From: Streptacidiphilus sp041262525
GTDB taxonomy: Bacteria; Actinomycetota; Actinomycetes; Streptomycetales; Streptomycetaceae
DNA length: 64,000 nt
Assembly: GCF_041262525.1 (NCBI RefSeq)
Contig: NZ_JBGCCK010000004.1
Coordinates: 186,001-250,000 of the forward strand
Reading direction: 5' to 3'
This document shows positions 17,002-25,768 of this stretch, in pieces. The notes beneath the pieces were generated by a model. It searched no databases, was not told where the DNA came from, and saw only the letters and a program-made list of their open reading frames with translations. The translations under genes and the position numbers were made by a program. Position 1 is the first letter of the stretch. Each line of letters begins with the position of its first letter.

Positions 17002-18594
17002 TCAGCCCCCCGGCTTGAAGGTCTTGAAGAAGTGAGCGAGCAACTGCTCGCTGCGGCCGACCTGCCACGTCGACTCGGGTGCCGTCCAGTAGATCGCGTA
17101 CGCGTGGCTCGCGTCCACCACGAAGCCCCGGTTGAGGGAGTGACGTGTGGTCACCCCCGTACGGAAGCTCCACTCCCAGTCGGCTGCGTCCCAACCACGC
17201 CACTCGACCTGGGCCAGCTTGATCCGGTGGTAGTCGGCGAGCTTGCCCGCAACGGCCGGCTCCTCCTGCTGCCAGGCCCGCAGCGCGCCGACCTTGAGCG
17301 GGTGCGCCGAGAAGTCGATCTGCAGCGTTCCGGCCGCGCCGGTGTACACCATCGCACTGCCGGTCTGCTTGGTGAGCCGCCAGCCATCGGGGATCTCCAC
17401 ACTCGACCCGCCCGGACCGGCGACGCGCTGGAAGGCGAGAGGCGCGACGGTGTCGTTGTCGGCGGGAGTGCTGCCGGTCCCGGCAGGGACGCCGGTCTGC
17501 GCACCGGACGCGGAGGCGGAGGCCTTCGGATGGTGCCCGGTCCGGTCCTGGCTCGTGTTGCCCCCGCCGTTGTTCATGGCGGCGACGGCGGCGGTGACCA
17601 GCAGGGCCACGGCCAGCACGATCCCGCCGACGACCAGCCCCCGCCGGCTGCGCCGCGCGGGCGCGGATGCCGGCGCCGGCTGCACCTGCGTGCGCTCCGG
17701 CTCCGGCACGACCTGGGTGGGCGCGTCGGGCAGGCCCACGAACTGCGTCGCGACGCGCGACCGCCGCTCGTACTCGCCGACCACCCCGCGCAGCATGGCC
17801 TGCGCGGTCGGCGCGTCCAGCCGCTGGGCCGGATCCTTGCGCAGCAGGCCGGCGATGACCGGACCGAGCAGCCCGCCGTTGGTCAGCGGCGGCACGGGTG
17901 CCGTCATCACCGCCGTCAGCGTGGACAGGGCCGAGCCGCTGTCGTACGGCGGAACGCCCTCCACCATCGCGAAGAGCGTGGCCCCGAGCGACCACAGGTC
18001 CGCGGGCGGTCCCGGCACGCCACCGCGGGCCCGCTCCGGCGAGATGTACGAGGGCGCGCCGACGAGCATCCCGGTGGAGGTGACGGAAGGGTCCCCCTCC
18101 ACCCGCGCGATCCCGAAGTCCGTGAGCACGACGCGGCCGTCATGGCCGATCAGCACGTTGGACGGCTTGACGTCCCGGTGCAGGATGCCGACCCGGTGCG
18201 CCTCGGCGAGCACGCCGAGCAGCTCCAACGCGACCTCGGCGGCCCGCTGCGGCGGGAGCACCCCGTCGTCCCTGATCACCTCGCTGAGCGAACGCGACTC
18301 GACCAGCTCCATGACGATCCACGGGCGGCCGTCCTCCTCGACCACGTCGAAGACGGTGACGGCGCCGCTGTGCCGCACCCGCGCGATCGCCTTCGCCTCC
18401 GTCAGCGTCCGCGCGACCAGCCGCCGCTGCTCGTCCTCGTCGACCCCGGCAGCGAACCGCAGCTCCTTGACGGCGACGTCCCGCCCAAGAAACTCGTCCT
18501 CGGCCCGCCACACGGTCCCCATCCCGCCCTGCCCCAGCACGGACGCCAGCCGATACCGCCCTGCCAGCAGTTTGCGCTGGTGCTCGCCGTTCAT
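17002..18594 (-). CDS. Transmembrane Ser/Thr protein kinase
   Basis: A 530-residue active Hanks-type kinase: GQGGMG (21-26), Lys43 in VAVKEL, HRDVKPSN (139-146), DFG (159-161) and SPER (185-188). A membrane helix lies at about 307-325 (GLVVGGIVLAVALLVTAAVA), followed by an external domain of about 190 residues rich in Trp. The external domain and that of the kinase at 13732-15633 share spacing of aromatic residues and a closing LLAHFFKTFKPGG / EEVIETLTVPG segment, so they look paralogous. It heads the kinase cluster; the next gene is four bases downstream. Substrates are unknown. Confidence 0.94.
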   Translation of the reverse strand: MNGEHQRKLLAGRYRLASVLGQGGMGTVWRAEDEFLGRDVAVKELRFAAGVDEDEQRRLVARTLTEAKAIARVRHSGAVTVFDVVEEDGRPWIVMELVESRSLSEVIRDDGVLPPQRAAEVALELLGVLAEAHRVGILHRDVKPSNVLIGHDGRVVLTDFGIARVEGDPSVTSTGMLVGAPSYISPERARGGVPGPPADLWSLGATLFAMVEGVPPYDSGSALSTLTAVMTAPVPPLTNGGLLGPVIAGLLRKDPAQRLDAPTAQAMLRGVVGEYERRSRVATQFVGLPDAPTQVVPEPERTQVQPAPASAPARRSRRGLVVGGIVLAVALLVTAAVAAMNNGGGNTSQDRTGHHPKASASASGAQTGVPAGTGSTPADNDTVAPLAFQRVAGPGGSSVEIPDGWRLTKQTGSAMVYTGAAGTLQIDFSAHPLKVGALRAWQQEEPAVAGKLADYHRIKLAQVEWRGWDAADWEWSFRTGVTTRHSLNRGFVVDASHAYAIYWTAPESTWQVGRSEQLLAHFFKTFKPGG

Positions 18595-18676
18595 CCGGAC
18601 CCCTCCGCGTCGCCACCGCTGTCACCGCCCATCATCCCGTGACGGACGCATGCAGCTGACACAGGGTTGCACCTTC

Positions 18677-18857
18677 TCAGGGGCGCGGGGATTCTGCAGG
18701 CGAGGTAGCTGCACCATCCAGGGGCGCGGGGAACTGTGCGAGAAACCACCGTGTGCGGATGGCCCTGAGCGTTCGGCCTGCCACGTGGGTCGGTGGCTTG
18801 TCGCGCCCACGCGGCGGAGCCGCATATCAGCAGGGCCTCGCGCCCCTGGAGTTGCAA
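18677..18857 (-). repeat. Dispersed inverted repeat, copy 2 (compound)
   Basis: The core is inverted relative to copy 1 (GTGCGGATGGCCCTGAGCG). Two left-arm starts are present (GGGGCGCGGGGATTCTGCAG, then GGGGCGCGGGGAACTGTGCG) and one long right arm that carries an extra GGCGGAGCCGCATATCAGC module. It ends about 19 nt after the glpD stop codon. Confidence 0.85.
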
Positions 18858-18876
18858 CTACCTGCGGCAGCGAAAA

Positions 18877-20586
18877 CTACTTCAGGGGAACGATATCCGC
18901 CGCGCCGAGTCGCGCCGCGTCCGCTGTCAGATCGTCGGGCTGTTGCTGGGACTCCCGCTCCGCGGCCACGCGCTTGCGGTAGTGCTCGACCTCCTTGTCG
19001 ATCTGCGCCTTGTCCCAGCCCAGTTCGGGCGCCATCAGCTCCGCCGCCTCCGTCATCACCGCCGTCCCCCGGTCGAAGGTCTCGATCGAGATCCGCGTCC
19101 GCCGCGCCAGCACGTCGTCCAGGTGCCGGGCCCCCTCCGCCCGCGCCGCGTAAACGACCTCCGCCCGCAGGTAGTCGTCCGCGCCGTCCAGCGGCTCGCC
19201 GAGACCCGGGTCGGCCACGACCAGCTGCAGGACCTCCTCCGCCAGCGAGCCGTAGCGGTTCAGCAGATGCTCGACCCGAGCCACGTGCAGACCGCTGCTC
19301 CGCGCCAGCTCGCCCCGCGCGTTCCACAACGCGCGGTACCCCTCCGCGCCGGCCAGCGGGACGGTGTCCGTGCAGCAGGGGGCCACGCGCTGATCCAGCG
19401 CGTGCACCACCTCGTCCACCGCGTCCTTCGCCATCACCCGGTACGTCGTGTACTTGCCGCCTGCCACCACGACCAGTCCCGGCGCCGCGTGCTGGACGAC
19501 GTGCTCACGGCTCAGCTTCGACGTCGCGTCCGACTCGCCCGCCAGCAGCGGGCGCAGACCGGCGTAGACGCCCTCGACGTCCTCGCGGGTCAGCGGCATC
19601 GCCAGCACGGAGTTGACGTGCTCCAGCAGGTACTCGATGTCCGCGCTGCTCGCGGCCGGGTGGTCCTTGTCCAGGGTCCACTCGGTGTCGGTGGTGCCCA
19701 CGATCCAGTGGCGACCCCACGGGATCACGAAGAGCACGCTCTTCTCCGTACGCAGGATCAGCCCGGTCGAGGAGTGGATCCGGTCGCGCGGCACGACCAG
19801 GTGGATGCCCTTCGACGCCCGGACGTGGAACTGTCCGCGCTCGCCGACCATCGCCTGCGTCTCGTCCGTCCACACGCCCGTCGCGTTGACGATCTGCCGG
19901 GCGCGGACGACGAACTGCGCGCCGGTCTCCAGGTCGTGGACCCGCGCGCCGACGACACGCTCGCCCTCGCGCAGAAAGCCGACGACCCGCGCGCGGTTCG
20001 CCGCGTACGCCCCGTACGAGGCCGCGGTCCGCACCAGCATCGTCACCAGCCGCGCGTCGTCCACCTGCGCGTCGTAGTACTGGATCGCACCGACCAGCGC
20101 GTCCTTGCGCAGCGCGGGTGCGGCGCGCAGCGCCTGACGCCGGGAGAGGTGCTTGTGCAGCGGCAGCCCACGCCCGTGGCCGCTCAACACCGACATCGCG
20201 TCGTAGAGCGCGACCCCGGAGCCGACGTACGGCCGCTCCCAGCCGCGCCCCTGCAGCGGATAGAGGAAAGGGACCGGCTTCACCAGATGTGGCGCCAGCC
20301 GCTCCAGCAGCAGCCCGCGCTCCTGCAGGGCCTCCTTGACCAACGCGAAGTCGAGCATCTCCAGATAGCGCAGACCGCCGTGGATCAGCTTGCTCGACCG
20401 CGAGGACGTCCCCGCGGCCCAGTCCCGCGCCTCCACCAGCCCGGTGACCAGCCCGCGCGTCGCGGCGTCCAGCGCGGTCCCCGCGCCGACGACTCCACCG
20501 CCGACCACCAGCAAGTCGAGCTCGCGCTCCCCCATCCTCGCGAGCGCGGCCGCGCGCTCCTCCGGACCCAGCTTGATGCTCCGCAT
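18877..20586 (-). CDS. glpD: Glycerol-3-phosphate dehydrogenase (respiratory, FAD)
   Basis: A 569-residue flavoenzyme oxidising glycerol 3-phosphate to dihydroxyacetone phosphate and passing electrons to quinone. The FAD-binding LLVVGGGVVGAGTALDAATR is followed by AAGTSSRSSKLIHGGLRYLE, the second family signature. The C-terminal DAO_C domain is complete. The ATG at 20586 starts MRSIKLGPEERAA. It stands alone with a dispersed repeat on each side, and no glpF or glpK is visible in the window. Confidence 0.96.
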   Translation of the reverse strand: MRSIKLGPEERAAALARMGERELDLLVVGGGVVGAGTALDAATRGLVTGLVEARDWAAGTSSRSSKLIHGGLRYLEMLDFALVKEALQERGLLLERLAPHLVKPVPFLYPLQGRGWERPYVGSGVALYDAMSVLSGHGRGLPLHKHLSRRQALRAAPALRKDALVGAIQYYDAQVDDARLVTMLVRTAASYGAYAANRARVVGFLREGERVVGARVHDLETGAQFVVRARQIVNATGVWTDETQAMVGERGQFHVRASKGIHLVVPRDRIHSSTGLILRTEKSVLFVIPWGRHWIVGTTDTEWTLDKDHPAASSADIEYLLEHVNSVLAMPLTREDVEGVYAGLRPLLAGESDATSKLSREHVVQHAAPGLVVVAGGKYTTYRVMAKDAVDEVVHALDQRVAPCCTDTVPLAGAEGYRALWNARGELARSSGLHVARVEHLLNRYGSLAEEVLQLVVADPGLGEPLDGADDYLRAEVVYAARAEGARHLDDVLARRTRISIETFDRGTAVMTEAAELMAPELGWDKAQIDKEVEHYRKRVAAERESQQQPDDLTADAARLGAADIVPLK

Positions 20587-20649
20587 GACGCCTCCGCGTG
20601 TAGCCCAGCCTTCCGATCAACAGTACGTTCGGGCACTCGGGAAACCGTT

Positions 20650-20797
20650 GAGGGGCGCGGGGCTCTGCTTGATTTACTGCTGCGCGACAAGCCACCCCAG
20701 GCGGTGAGTCCCCGAACGTTCAGGGCCATCCGCACAGGGTGGTTGCTCGCGCACGCAGTAAATCAAGCAGGGCCCCGCGCCCCTAAGGATGTTGCAA
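20650..20797 (+). repeat. Dispersed inverted repeat, copy 3 (long arms)
   Basis: Both arms carry a matching insertion: CTCTGCTTGATTTACTGC on the left and GCAGTAAATCAAGCAGGG on the right are complementary. The core GAACGTTCAGGGCCATCCGC is present. It begins about 15 nt past the guaB3 stop as transcribed. Confidence 0.92.
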
Positions 20798-20812
20798 CTG
20801 ACCGTCGGTTGC

Positions 20813-21925
20813 TCAGCGGGCGACGGTGACCTCGACGCGCTGGAACTCCTTGAGCTCCGAGTAGCCCGTCGTCGCCATCGCGCGGCGCAGCGCGCCGAAG
20901 AGGTTCATCGTGCCGTCCGGGGTGTGCGACGGGCCGAGGAGGATCTCCTCGGTCGTGCCGACCGTGCCGAGGTCCACGCGCTTGCCGCGCGGCAGCTCCT
21001 CGTGGACGGCCTCGGCGCCCCAGTGGAAGCCACGGCCCGGCGCGTCGTTCGCGCGCGCCAGCGCCGCGCCGATCATCACGGCGTCCGCGCCGCAGGCGAT
21101 CGCCTTGGACAGGTCGCCGGAGAAGCCCACGCCGCCGTCCGCGATCACGTGGACGTAGCGGCCGCCCGACTCGTCCATGTAGTCCCGGCGCGCCGCCGCG
21201 ACGTCCGCGACCGCCGTCGCCATCGGGACCTGGATGCCAAGGACCGTGCGCGTGGTGTGCGCCGCGCCGCCGCCGAAGCCGACCAGGACACCCGCCGCGC
21301 CCGTGCGCATCAGGTGCAGGGCAGCCGTGTAGGTCGCGCAGCCGCCGACGATGACCGGGACGTCCAGCTCGTAGATGAACTGCTTCAGGTTGAGCGGCTC
21401 GGCCGCGCCGGAGACGTGCTCCGCGGAGACCGTCGTCCCGCGGATCACGAAGATGTCGACGCCCGCGTCCACGACGACCTTCGAGAACTCCGCCGTGCGC
21501 TGCGGCGACAGCGCCGCCGCCGTCACGACGCCCGAGTCGCGGATCTCCTTCAGGCGCTGCGTGATCAGCTCCGCCTTGATCGGCTCGCGGTAGATCTCCT
21601 GGAGGCGACGGGTCGCGACGGCCTCGTCCTTGACCTCGGTGATCTCCTCCAGCAGCGGGCGCGGGTCCTCGTAGCGGGTCCACAGGCCCTCGAGGTTCAG
21701 CACGCCCAGGCCGCCCAGACGGCCGAAGGCGATGGCCTGCTCCGGGGAGACCACGGAGTCCATCGGCGCGGCCAGGAACGGCAGCTCAAAGCGGTAGGCG
21801 TCGATCTGCCAGGCGATCGAGACCTCCTTCGGGTCCCGCGTACGGCGGCTCGGGACGACCGCGATGTCGTCGAAGGCGTACGCCCGCCGGCCCCGCTTGC
21901 CCCGCCCGATCTCGATCTCGGTCAC
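20813..21925 (-). CDS. guaB3: GuaB3-type IMP dehydrogenase-related protein
   Basis: A 370-residue TIM-barrel protein of the IMPDH/GMPR family without CBS domains. It has FLAAPMDSVVSPEQA near the start and IADGGVGFSGDLSKAIACG near the phosphate-binding loop. The usual catalytic loop GSICTT is absent; in its place is VGFGGGAAHTTRTV, so the catalytic Cys of true IMPDH is missing. This matches the actinobacterial GuaB3 paralogue (Mycobacterium Rv3410c type), whose role is unsettled. The GTG at 21925 (VTEIEIGRG) is preferred. It follows guaB, separated by a strong hairpin. Confidence 0.9.
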   Translation of the reverse strand: MTEIEIGRGKRGRRAYAFDDIAVVPSRRTRDPKEVSIAWQIDAYRFELPFLAAPMDSVVSPEQAIAFGRLGGLGVLNLEGLWTRYEDPRPLLEEITEVKDEAVATRRLQEIYREPIKAELITQRLKEIRDSGVVTAAALSPQRTAEFSKVVVDAGVDIFVIRGTTVSAEHVSGAAEPLNLKQFIYELDVPVIVGGCATYTAALHLMRTGAAGVLVGFGGGAAHTTRTVLGIQVPMATAVADVAAARRDYMDESGGRYVHVIADGGVGFSGDLSKAIACGADAVMIGAALARANDAPGRGFHWGAEAVHEELPRGKRVDLGTVGTTEEILLGPSHTPDGTMNLFGALRRAMATTGYSELKEFQRVEVTVAR

Positions 21926-21987
21926 CTGTACTGCTCCCTCGGTTGTGCTCAGCGTGCGACTGCCGTGCCCCAGTATCCCGCACAACG

Positions 21988-22033
21988 CGAAGGGGAGCCG
22001 CCCGGTCTCATTCCCCGGTGCGGCTCCCCTTCG
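21988..22033 (-). terminator. Hairpin between guaB and guaB3
   Basis: A perfect 14-bp stem, CGAAGGGGAGCCGC / GCGGCTCCCCTTCG, with an 18-base loop, starts 16 nt after the guaB stop. It probably reduces or ends transcription into guaB3. Confidence 0.75.
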
Positions 22034-22048
22034 GGACGCTGGCTACGT

Positions 22049-23548
22049 TCAGCTGTGGTAGTTCGGCGCCTCGACCGTCATCTGGATGTCGTGCGGGTGG
22101 CTCTCCTTGAGCCCCGCCGAGGTGATCCGGACGAAGCGGGCGTCCGTCTTCATCGACTCGATCGACTCCGCGCCGACGTAGCCCATGGACTGCCGCAGAC
22201 CGCCGACCAGCTGGAAGATGACCGAGCTGAGCGGGCCGCGATAGGCGACCTGGCCCTCGATGCCCTCGGCGATCAGCTTCTCGTCGGAGCTGACGTCGCC
22301 CTGGAAGTAGCGGTCCTTCGAGTAGGACTTCGCCTGGCCGCGCGACTGCATGGCGCCCAGCGAGCCCATGCCGCGGTAGGACTTGAACTGCTTGCCGTTG
22401 ATGAACAGCAGCTCGCCCGGCGACTCCTCGCAGCCGGCCAGCAGGCTGCCCAGCATGACCGTGTCGGCGCCGGCGGCGAGCGCCTTGCCGATGTCGCCGG
22501 AGTACTGCAGACCACCGTCGCCGATCAGCGGCACGCCGGCCGCCTGCGCGGCCACCGCGGCCTCGTAGATCGCGGTGACCTGCGGCACGCCCACGCCGGC
22601 GACCACGCGGGTGGTGCAGATGGAGCCGGGGCCGATGCCGACCTTGATGCCGTCGCAGCCGGCGTCGATCAGCGCCTGCGCGCCGTCCCGCGTCGCGACG
22701 TTGCCGCCGATGACGTCGGCGTCGATGGACGACTTGATCTTGGCCATCCAGTTGAGCGCGTTGCGGTTGTGGCCGTGCGAGGTGTCCACGACGATAAAGT
22801 CCGCACCGGCGGCGGCGAGGGCCTGCGCCCGCTCCAGCGCCTCGGCGGAGGCGCCGACAGCGGCGCCGACGATCAGACGGCCCTCGGCGTCCTTGGCGGC
22901 GCTCGGGTACTTCTCGGCCTTGACGAAGTCCTTGACCGTGATCAGGCCCTTGAGCTTGCCCTGGTCGTCGACCAGCGGCAGCTTCTCGATCTTGTGGCGA
23001 CGAAGCAGCCCGATGGCGTCCTCACCGGAGATCCCGACGTGGCCGGTGATCAGTGGCATCGGCGTCATGATCTCGCGGACCTGACGGGTGCGGTCCAGCT
23101 CGAAGGCCATGTCGCGGTTGGTGACGATGCCGAGGAGACGACCCTCGCCGTCCGTGACCGGCACGCCGCTGATCCGGAACTTCGCGCACAGCGCGTCCGC
23201 TTCGGCCAGCGTGGCGTCGGGCGAGACCGTGATCGGGTCGGTGACCATGCCGGACTCGGAGCGCTTGACCAGGTCGACCTGGTTCACCTGGTCCTCGATG
23301 GAGAGGTTCCGGTGCAGCACGCCGACGCCGCCCTGGCGGGCCATGGCGATCGCCATGCGGGCCTCGGTGACCTTGTCCATGGCGGCGGAGAGCAGCGGGA
23401 TGTTCACCCGCACATTGCGCGAGACGCGCGAGGAGATGTCCACAGCGTTGGGCAGGACCTCGGAGGGGCCTGGCAGTAGCAGCACATCATCGTAGGTAAG
23501 CCCGAGCATGCCGAACTTCTCGGGTACCCCAGCTGCGTTGTAAGACAT
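22049..23548 (-). CDS. guaB: IMP dehydrogenase
   Basis: A 499-residue enzyme converting IMP to XMP with NAD+, the committing step of GMP synthesis. It has the N-terminal barrel segment TYDDVLLLPGPSEV, two CBS domains (for example MVTDPITVSPDATLAEADAL and GRLLGIVTNRDM), the catalytic Cys in GIGPGSICTTRVVAGVGVPQ, and the flap region RGMGSLGAM. The ATG at 23548 begins MSYNAAGVPEKF. With guaA at the left end of the window and guaB3 next door, it forms the guanine branch. The 200 bases upstream hold the presumed promoter and then a dispersed repeat. Confidence 0.97.
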   Translation of the reverse strand: MSYNAAGVPEKFGMLGLTYDDVLLLPGPSEVLPNAVDISSRVSRNVRVNIPLLSAAMDKVTEARMAIAMARQGGVGVLHRNLSIEDQVNQVDLVKRSESGMVTDPITVSPDATLAEADALCAKFRISGVPVTDGEGRLLGIVTNRDMAFELDRTRQVREIMTPMPLITGHVGISGEDAIGLLRRHKIEKLPLVDDQGKLKGLITVKDFVKAEKYPSAAKDAEGRLIVGAAVGASAEALERAQALAAAGADFIVVDTSHGHNRNALNWMAKIKSSIDADVIGGNVATRDGAQALIDAGCDGIKVGIGPGSICTTRVVAGVGVPQVTAIYEAAVAAQAAGVPLIGDGGLQYSGDIGKALAAGADTVMLGSLLAGCEESPGELLFINGKQFKSYRGMGSLGAMQSRGQAKSYSKDRYFQGDVSSDEKLIAEGIEGQVAYRGPLSSVIFQLVGGLRQSMGYVGAESIESMKTDARFVRITSAGLKESHPHDIQMTVEAPNYHS

Positions 23549-23754
23549 GACACCCTTCCCGAAGTGGATCCGTGGATCTCCTGGACGGGAAGCTGGTGGC
23601 CGCACCCGCCCGACGCGACACGGCGCCTACGGGGGCCGCAGGGTGGGCAGCTCGGCACCGTTGACTAATTCTACCGGGCCCGGCGGGGCCCTCTTGTGCA
23701 TCAGGAACAACTGAGGTAGCAGTCACATTCCTGCCCTTCGGCAGAACGTCCAGT

Positions 23755-23886
23755 TGCACTACCCAGGGGCGCGGGGCTCTGCTTGATCAACTGCGCGCGC
23801 GAACAACCACCCTGTGCGGATGGCCCTGCGCGTTCGGTGCTCTACGTCCCAGGGTGGCTTGTCGCGCAGTTCCTCGCGCCCCTCGG
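23755..23886 (-). repeat. Dispersed inverted repeat, copy 4
   Basis: Inverted core (CTGTGCGGATGGCCCTGCGC). One arm is long (GCTCTGCTTGATCAACTGCG inserted) while the other is short (GCGCAGTTCCTCGCGCCCCT), so the fold would have a bulge. The right arm abuts the stop codon of the sigma factor gene at 23887. Confidence 0.88.
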
Positions 23887-24525
23887 CTACGCCGACAAGC
23901 CTTCGGTGCCGCCCTCGGCCAGGGCCCGGAGGCGGCTCAAGGCGCGGTGTTGGGCAACCCGCACCGCGCCGGCGGACATGCCCAGGACCTCGCCCGTCTC
24001 CTCCGCCGTCAGCCCCGCCGCAACGCGCAAAAGCACGAGCTCCCGCTGACGCTCCGGCAAGAGCGCAAGCAGCTCGCGCATCCACGCCGCGTCACTGCTG
24101 AGCAGCGCCCGCTCCTCAGGGCCCAGCGCGTCGTCCGGGGTGTCCGGGAGCTCCTCGCCGACCGGGACACTGTGGCCGGGGCCACGCATCGCCGCCCGCT
24201 GGAGATCCGCGATCTTGTGCGCGGCAATGCTGTAGACGAACGCCTCGAACGGGCGACCCTCGTCGCGGTAGCGCGGCAGCGCGCAGAGAACGGCGAGGCA
24301 GACCTCCTGCGCCACGTCGTCCACGTGGTGCCGGGCGTTGCCGGGGAGCCGGACCAGTCGGGCCCGGCAGTACCTCAGGACCAGCGGGTGGACCTGCGAC
24401 AACAGGGCGTCGACCGCGTCGGGATCACCCTCGACCGCATGCAGGACCAGCGACCCGATGGGCACGCCCGGCCCCGTCGCAGGGCTCGCCTCGTCGTCAC
24501 GCACTGGTCCATGGTGCCTGGTCAT
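23887..24525 (-). CDS. shbA: Sigma-70 family factor, SigD/ShbA type
   Basis: A group 4-like sigma factor of about 212 residues. Region 2 contains VDDVAQEVCLAVLCALPRYRDEGRPFEAFVYSIAAHKIADLQRAA; region 4 contains LPERQRELVLLRVAAGLTAEETGEVLGMSAGAVRVAQHRALSRL. The sequence and the guaB - sigma - bldM - whiD context match the Streptomyces ShbA/Mycobacterium SigD lineage; ShbA is known to drive transcription of the principal sigma gene hrdB in Streptomyces griseus. Possible starts are ATG 24525, GTG 24504 and GTG 24579; none has a strong ribosome binding site. The gene symbol rests on context and resemblance. Confidence 0.85.
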   Translation of the reverse strand: MTRHHGPVRDDEASPATGPGVPIGSLVLHAVEGDPDAVDALLSQVHPLVLRYCRARLVRLPGNARHHVDDVAQEVCLAVLCALPRYRDEGRPFEAFVYSIAAHKIADLQRAAMRGPGHSVPVGEELPDTPDDALGPEERALLSSDAAWMRELLALLPERQRELVLLRVAAGLTAEETGEVLGMSAGAVRVAQHRALSRLRALAEGGTEGLSA

Positions 24526-24631
24526 GGGCGAAAACGTGACACCGCACCCTGACTTGTGCATCGGAACGTTATCCGCCACGCCACCATCCCCGCCCAGCCG
24601 GACTCCGCGCTACACCCCCATGGTGCGCCCT

Positions 24632-24665
24632 CGGGTGGGAAGCGGGCCATGCCCCCTCCCACCCG
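24632..24665 (-). terminator. Hairpin after bldM
   Basis: CGGGTGGGA pairs with TCCCACCCG, with an inner GGG/CCC extension, 27 nt past the bldM stop codon. Confidence 0.6.
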
Positions 24666-24691
24666 GGAAGCCATCCCACCCGGGCAGGCGG

Positions 24692-25303
24692 TCAGCGGAC
24701 CAGACCCCAGCGGAAGCCGAGCGCCACCGCGTGCGCGCGGTCCGACGCGCCGAGCTTCTTGAAGAGGCGACGTGCGTGCGTCTTGACCGTGTCCTCGGAG
24801 AGGAAGAGCTCGCGGCCGATCTCGGCGTTGCTGCGGCCATGGCTCATGCCCTCCAGCACCTGGATCTCACGAGCCGTCAGCGTGGGGGCCGCGCCCATCT
24901 CCGCGCAGCGGAGCCGGCGCGGGGCGAGGCGCCAGGTCGGGTCGGCCAGGGCCTGGGTGACCGTGGCGCGGAGTTCGGCGCGGGACGCGTCCTTGTGCAG
25001 GTAGCCACGGGCGCCGGCGGCGACGGCCAGCGCCACGCCGTCCAGGTCCTCGGCGACGGTGAGCATGATGATGCGCGCGCCGGGATCGGCGGACAGCAGC
25101 CGCCGCACGGTCTCGACCCCGCCGAGGCCGGGCATCCGGACGTCCATCAGCACCAGATCGGACCGGTCCGCAACCCAGCGGCGGAGCACCTCCTCACCGT
25201 TGGTAGCCGTGGTCACCCGATCGACACCGGGGACCGTGGCCACCGCGCGCCGCAGCGCCTCCCGGGCCAGCGGGGAATCGTCACAGACGAGAACGGATGT
25301 CAT
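24692..25303 (-). CDS. bldM: Response regulator BldM
   Basis: A 203-residue FixJ/NarL-type regulator needed for aerial development in Streptomyces. The receiver domain has VCDDSP (8-9 acidic pair), Asp54 in LMDVRMPG and the conserved Lys in GYLHKDAS. The LuxR-type helix-turn-helix is LTAREIQVLEGMSHGRSNAEIGRELFLSEDTVKTHARRLFKKLGA. The ATG at 25303 gives exactly the known length. No kinase is adjacent, as expected for this orphan regulator. A BldN-type promoter match lies 125 bp upstream. The gene is divergent from whiD, a second sporulation regulator. Confidence 0.96.
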   Translation of the reverse strand: MTSVLVCDDSPLAREALRRAVATVPGVDRVTTATNGEEVLRRWVADRSDLVLMDVRMPGLGGVETVRRLLSADPGARIIMLTVAEDLDGVALAVAAGARGYLHKDASRAELRATVTQALADPTWRLAPRRLRCAEMGAAPTLTAREIQVLEGMSHGRSNAEIGRELFLSEDTVKTHARRLFKKLGASDRAHAVALGFRWGLVR

Positions 25304-25427
25304 GACCCGCCTCCGCAGCTGATGAGCGTCACGTTGAGCCTCCTGGCTGGTACGAATCGTCACCGGCACGGCCTCCGGTGTACTGGCGTCTTCCCCGACG
25401 CCCGTGCCGTTTGCCGCCTCCGCACTC

Positions 25428-25455
25428 CCAACGACCGTCACCCGAATGAGTTACG
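25428..25455 (-). promoter_or_regulatory. Probable sigma-BldN promoter of bldM
   Basis: On the minus strand CGTAAC is followed after exactly 16 bases by CGTTGG. This is one base off the pattern I recall for the developmental ECF sigma factor BldN (CGTAAC-N16-CGTTGA), whose best known target in Streptomyces is bldMp1. It sits about 125 bp upstream of the bldM ATG. Confidence 0.65.
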
Positions 25456-25768
25456 GCCTGGCAGCAGCCTCCACCACTCTACGTGGCTGACCCGCTACGG
25501 ATCATCCACCTCGCGGGTGCACAACGGCGCAAATGCGTCGCTCGTGCGACGCCCGCGCGCCTCGTCGGGCGTGCCGTTAGGCCCAACGAGTGCACCCGCA
25601 TGCAGGACACGCTTCCCTTCCGCTTGCCCGGTTAGTCCGTTTTCATGGGATTTGATGGTTATCGGCACGTTATGCAACGCTGATGGCCTCTTGTCCGTTA
25701 GATCTGCATGAGTCATATTTCCATCAGTTCGTACTGAATCGCTAGCACCACTCAAGGGAATGACGACC
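25456..25768. other. bldM-whiD divergent control region
   Basis: No convincing gene. The right part (about 25620-25760) is much less GC-rich than the rest of the window and must contain the whiD promoter. A 91-codon open frame on the minus strand here has no recognisable features and is taken as chance. Confidence 0.6.
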
